The notes below the pieces were generated by a model, which worked only from the letters and a program-made list of their open reading frames with translations, was not told the DNA's origin and ran no database searches. Of a DNA stretch of 64,000 nucleotides, positions 60,600-64,000 are shown in pieces. Made by a program: the position numbers and the translations under genes. The stretch is from Centrapalus pauciflorus (taxonomy: Eukaryota; Streptophyta; Magnoliopsida; Asterales; Asteraceae). Position 1 is the stretch's first letter. Each line of letters begins with the position of its first letter. The stretch lies in contig JAANYP010002834.1 of the NCBI GenBank assembly GCA_020465985.1, forward strand, positions 182,501 through 246,500. The letters run 5' to 3'.

Positions 60600-63500
60600 A
60601 AATGAATTTTATCGAAGAACTACGTCAAGCAACACACACAATTCTTAAAAAGACGAAAAATACTTTTCAGAATTAAAGCCAAGTAAAGCAAATATACATA
60701 CCATATCAGGTCCTGCAGATCTGATTGAGGGAACTGGAAAGGCTCATTTTATATTACCTAATGGTACAAGGTTTTTGATAAATAATGCTCTATTTTCACC
60801 AAAGTATAAAAGAAACTTGTTGAGTTTCAATGACATACACCTTAATGGGTATAATACTCAGACTGTGACGATAGAGAATGAGAAATTTATGCATATTATT
60901 GACAATAACCATGTAGTAGAAAGACTACCAACACTTGGTTCTGGTTTACATTATACATATATAAACATGCTTGAATCACATCTGGTTGTCCAAGAAAAAT
61001 GTTATGATCCTGGAGAATTAAGTTTATGGCATGACAGATTAGGTCATCCATGAAGAACTATGATGAAGAGGATAATTGATAGTACAAATGGACATCCATT
61101 GAAGGACCAGAAGATCCCTCAAACAGGTAAGATGATCCCATGTACATCATGTTCTCTTGGAAAATTTATTGTGAAACATTCACCAACTAAAATTGGAAAA
61201 GAAACCCCAATGTTTCTTGAAAGAATTCAAGGTGATATATGTGGACCAATTCATCCACCATGTGGACCATTTAGATACTTCATGGTTTTAATAGACGCAT
61301 CAAGCAGATGGTCTCATGTTTGTTTATTGTCAACCCGTAATGTGGCTTTTGCTAAATTTCTTGCTCAGATTATTAAATTAAGAGTACAATTTCCTGATTA
61401 TACCATTAAAAAGGTAAGGCTTGATAATGCTGGTGAATTTACATCTCAAGCTTTCAATGACTATTGCATGTCTGTTGGAATTAGTGTTGAACATCCAGTT
61501 GCTCATGTTCATACACAATATGGTTTAGCTGAATCATTAATTAAACGTCTTCAGCTAATAGCTAGACCATTAATAATGAAGACAAAACTTCCAGTTTCTG
61601 TTTGGGGACATGCAATTTTACATGCTGCATCGCTGATTCGTATAAGACCAAGTGCTTATCATAAATTTTCTCCTCTACAACTTGCTTTTGGTCATGAGCC
61701 AAACATTTCCCATCTTCGAATCTTTGGTTGTGCAGTATATGTTCCTATTGCACCACCACAACGTACAAAAATGGGACCTCAAAGAAGATTGTGTATATAT
61801 GTAGGGTATGAAACACCTTCTATAATAAGATACCTTGAACCACTGACAGGTGATGTTTTCACAGCACGGTTTGCTGATTGCCATTTCAATGAGGCAATTT
61901 TCCCAGCATTAGGGGGAGAAAATAAAAGCAAAGAGAAGGATGTATCATGGTGTGAACCATCATTGATTCATCTTGACACTCGGACAAAACAATGTGAACT
62001 CGAAGTTCAGAAAATAATGCATTTACAAGAAATTGCAAATCAACTGCCTGATGCATTTACTGATACTAAAAGAGTGACTAAATCATATGTGCCAGCAGCT
62101 AATACACCTGCTAGAATAGAAATTCCAAATAAAAGAGCTGATGTAAAGTCACTTAAGAATCAAAAACACGTCTGAAACGTGGAAGACCATTTGGTTCCAA
62201 GGATAAAAATCCTCGAAAGAGAAAGAGCTCTGTAAAAATGCTTGACAATAAAAAAGGTGTTCCTAGAGAAATACAAAATAACGATACTTCCAAAGAGGTG
62301 GAAATAGATGACTCCAACACAGAGATTGCAATCAATTATGTTCATACAAATATCATATGGAACAGAAATGAAATGGAAGATATTGATGAAAAAGTTTCTT
62401 ATGCTGTTACATATGATATCATTACTGGAAATGATGATCCAGAACCAAAGTCTGTGGTTGAATGTCAAAACCGATCTGACTGGCCTAAATGGAAAGAAGC
62501 TATGCAGGTTGAATTAAATTCGTTAAATAAACGAAAAGTTTTTGGATCTATCATCTTCACACCTGAAGCTGTAAAACCAGTAGGATACAAATGGGTATTC
62601 ATAAGAAAGCGAAATGAGAAAAACGAAATTACAAGATACAAAGCAAGACTTATGGCACAAGGTTTTTCTCAACGACCAGGAATTGATTATGAGGAGACAT
62701 ATTCTCCAGTAATGGATGCAATCACTTTTAGATACTTAATTAGTCTTGCTGTTGCTAAAAATTTGGAAATGCGTCTAATGGATGTTGTTACGGCTTATTT
62801 GTATGGATCACTTGATAGTGATATTTATATGAAAATTCCTGAAGGATTTAAATTGCCAGAAGCATTAGGAAACAAACCCAAAGAAATGTATTCGATTAAA
62901 TTACAAAGATCTTTATTTGGGTTGAAACAATCTGGACGCATGTGGTATAATCGATTGAGTGATTATTTGATAAGTAAAGGATACACAAACAATCAAATAT
63001 GTCCATGTGTGTTTATAAAGAAGACAAAGGTTGGATATGTTATTATAGCTGTCTATGTTGATGATCTAAATATTATTGGCACAATTAATGAGATAAATGA
63101 GGTAATTGTGTTATTAAAGAAAGAATTTGAAATGAAAGACCTTGGAAAAACCAAATATTGTCTTGGTTTACAGATATAGCACATGCACAATGGCATACTT
63201 GTGCATCAATCAAATTATACGGAAAAGGTCTTAAAACGTTTCAACATGGACAAAGCAAACCCTTTAAGCACACCAATGGTTGTTAGATCACTTAATGTTG
63301 ATAAGGATCCATTTCGTCCTCAAGAAGAGAATGAAGATTTACTTGGTCCAGAAGTACCATATCTTAGTGCAATTGGAGCTTTAATGTATCTTACAAACTG
63401 TACAAGACCTGACATTTCTTTTGCAGTAAATCTGTTGGCAAGATTTAGTTCAGCTCCCACAAAACGACATTGGATAGGAGTCAAACACATTTTCCGATAC

Positions 63501-63845
63501 CTTCGAGGAACCACTGATTTGGGATTATTTTATTCTAATAATTCAAAAGAAGGTTTACTTGGATATGTAGATGCAGGTTACTTATCTGATCCACACAAAG
63601 CAAGATCTCAAACAGGATACGTGTTTTTAAATGGTGGTACTGCAATTTCTTGGCGTTCTCAGAAACAAACACTTGTTACAACATCCTCAAATCATGCTGA
63701 AGTTATTGCACTACACGAAGCTGGTAGAGAAAGCGTATGGCTGAAGTCTATGACAGAACTTATTTTGTCTTATTGTGGACTAGAGATGAGCAAAAACCCA
63801 AATTTGATTTATGAAGAACGACTAGAGATGAACGACATATCTTGA
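60600..63845 (+). pseudogene. Copia pol: protease remnant, integrase, RT, RNase H with several breaks
   Basis: Protease: only a THTIL-like piece near 60632 is left, its Asp-Ser-Ala site is not recognisable, and a frameshift follows (about 60655). GAG-pre-integrase (60690-61150; LWHDRLGHP) has a TGA at 61051-61053. The integrase core runs 61200-61650 (GDICGP, DNAGEF, GLAESLIKR). A frameshift lies at about 62160-62170. Reverse transcriptase runs 62450-63179, with YKARLMAQGFSQ and an intact YVDD box (63056-63067), ending in TAG at 63177-63179. RNase H starts after that (ARSQTGYVFLNGG, SNHAEVIALHEA) and stops fitting after LIYEE near 63815. At least four breaks make it inactive. Confidence 0.9.
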
Positions 63846-64000
63846 TTTGTGTCCGTCATCTTTAACCAGTTTTCTTACTCTATCAAAAACAGGGTAACCA
63901 GACTCTATTCGTGAAGTATTGATTTCCATTAACCCTTATTCCAAACTATTTATCCATTCTGTGCAGGGCTTTATTTTTCATATTTTCCTCCTTAATAACT
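63846..64000. other. Flank after truncated copia element
   Basis: 155 bases with no LTR start, purine tract or coding signal; probably unrelated DNA joined at the truncation point. Confidence 0.5.

Larger units (their letters stand above)
58336..63845 (+). mobile_element. Decayed Ty1/copia element, 3' truncated
   Basis: Order gag, protease, integrase, reverse transcriptase, RNase H (copia order) on the plus strand. The 5' LTR is probably within 58336-58541 (ending TGTTACA); CACGTTATCAGCACGA (58559-58574) follows and may be a primer site to an internal part of tRNA-iMet. Coding sequence breaks off in RNase H near 63820 and no 3' LTR follows within the window. Confidence 0.8.

Overview
This is nuclear DNA from a flowering plant, most likely a eudicot. 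It is AT-rich, has one spliced host gene with ten exons, and is otherwise filled with plant transposons: Ty3/gypsy and Ty1/copia LTR elements, CACTA, Helitron, MULE-like foldback and MITE families, plus long (TA)n tracts. Nothing in it looks bacterial, viral-free-living or organellar. I cannot name the species.

The only intact host gene is at 41197-46751 (+), an HD-Zip class IV homeodomain/START transcription factor of the HDG11 type. Its ten GT-AG exons add up to 735 codons plus stop. Intron 9 holds a 1.7 kb foldback element.

Layout. 1-3524: 5' end of a Ty3/gypsy element on the minus strand (gag remnant, primer site, 2.8 kb LTR with hairpin arrays). 3525-6330: CACTA left end, direct repeats, microsatellites and a TCGAG-motif array. 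6830-13897: two minus-strand LTR-element remnants; the coding part of one is split by a 4.1 kb CACTA element with a TCT target duplication. 13898-23203: Helitron territory, including a TRIM-type mini retrotransposon cut by a 3.4 kb Helitron. 23525-35357: a young Ty3/gypsy complex with three LTRs inside one TAAGT target duplication; its gag-pol has a changed protease site, a changed reverse transcriptase site and a stop in integrase, and a second gag is fused to an LTR fragment. 35363-40391: tandem array, CACTA right end, Helitron end, three related foldback MITEs and a G-rich MITE. 40392-47200: the host gene. 47642-50843: a reverse Helitron and a second giant foldback element. 52289-55600: a decayed copia fragment with a nested TIR element that carries a tRNA-like body. 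55600-64000: MITE, AT-rich DNA and a decayed Ty1/copia element truncated at its 3' end.

The most unusual pattern is that LTRs or leaders of several distinct retroelements each carry arrays of short inverted repeats (arms of about 8-10 bases, often around a TTAAA-like centre). The second is two near-complete inverted-repeat elements of 1.7-1.9 kb, one in an intron of the transcription factor gene and one 2 kb downstream of it.

All boundaries, splice sites and similarities were read by eye; no alignment or database search was run.
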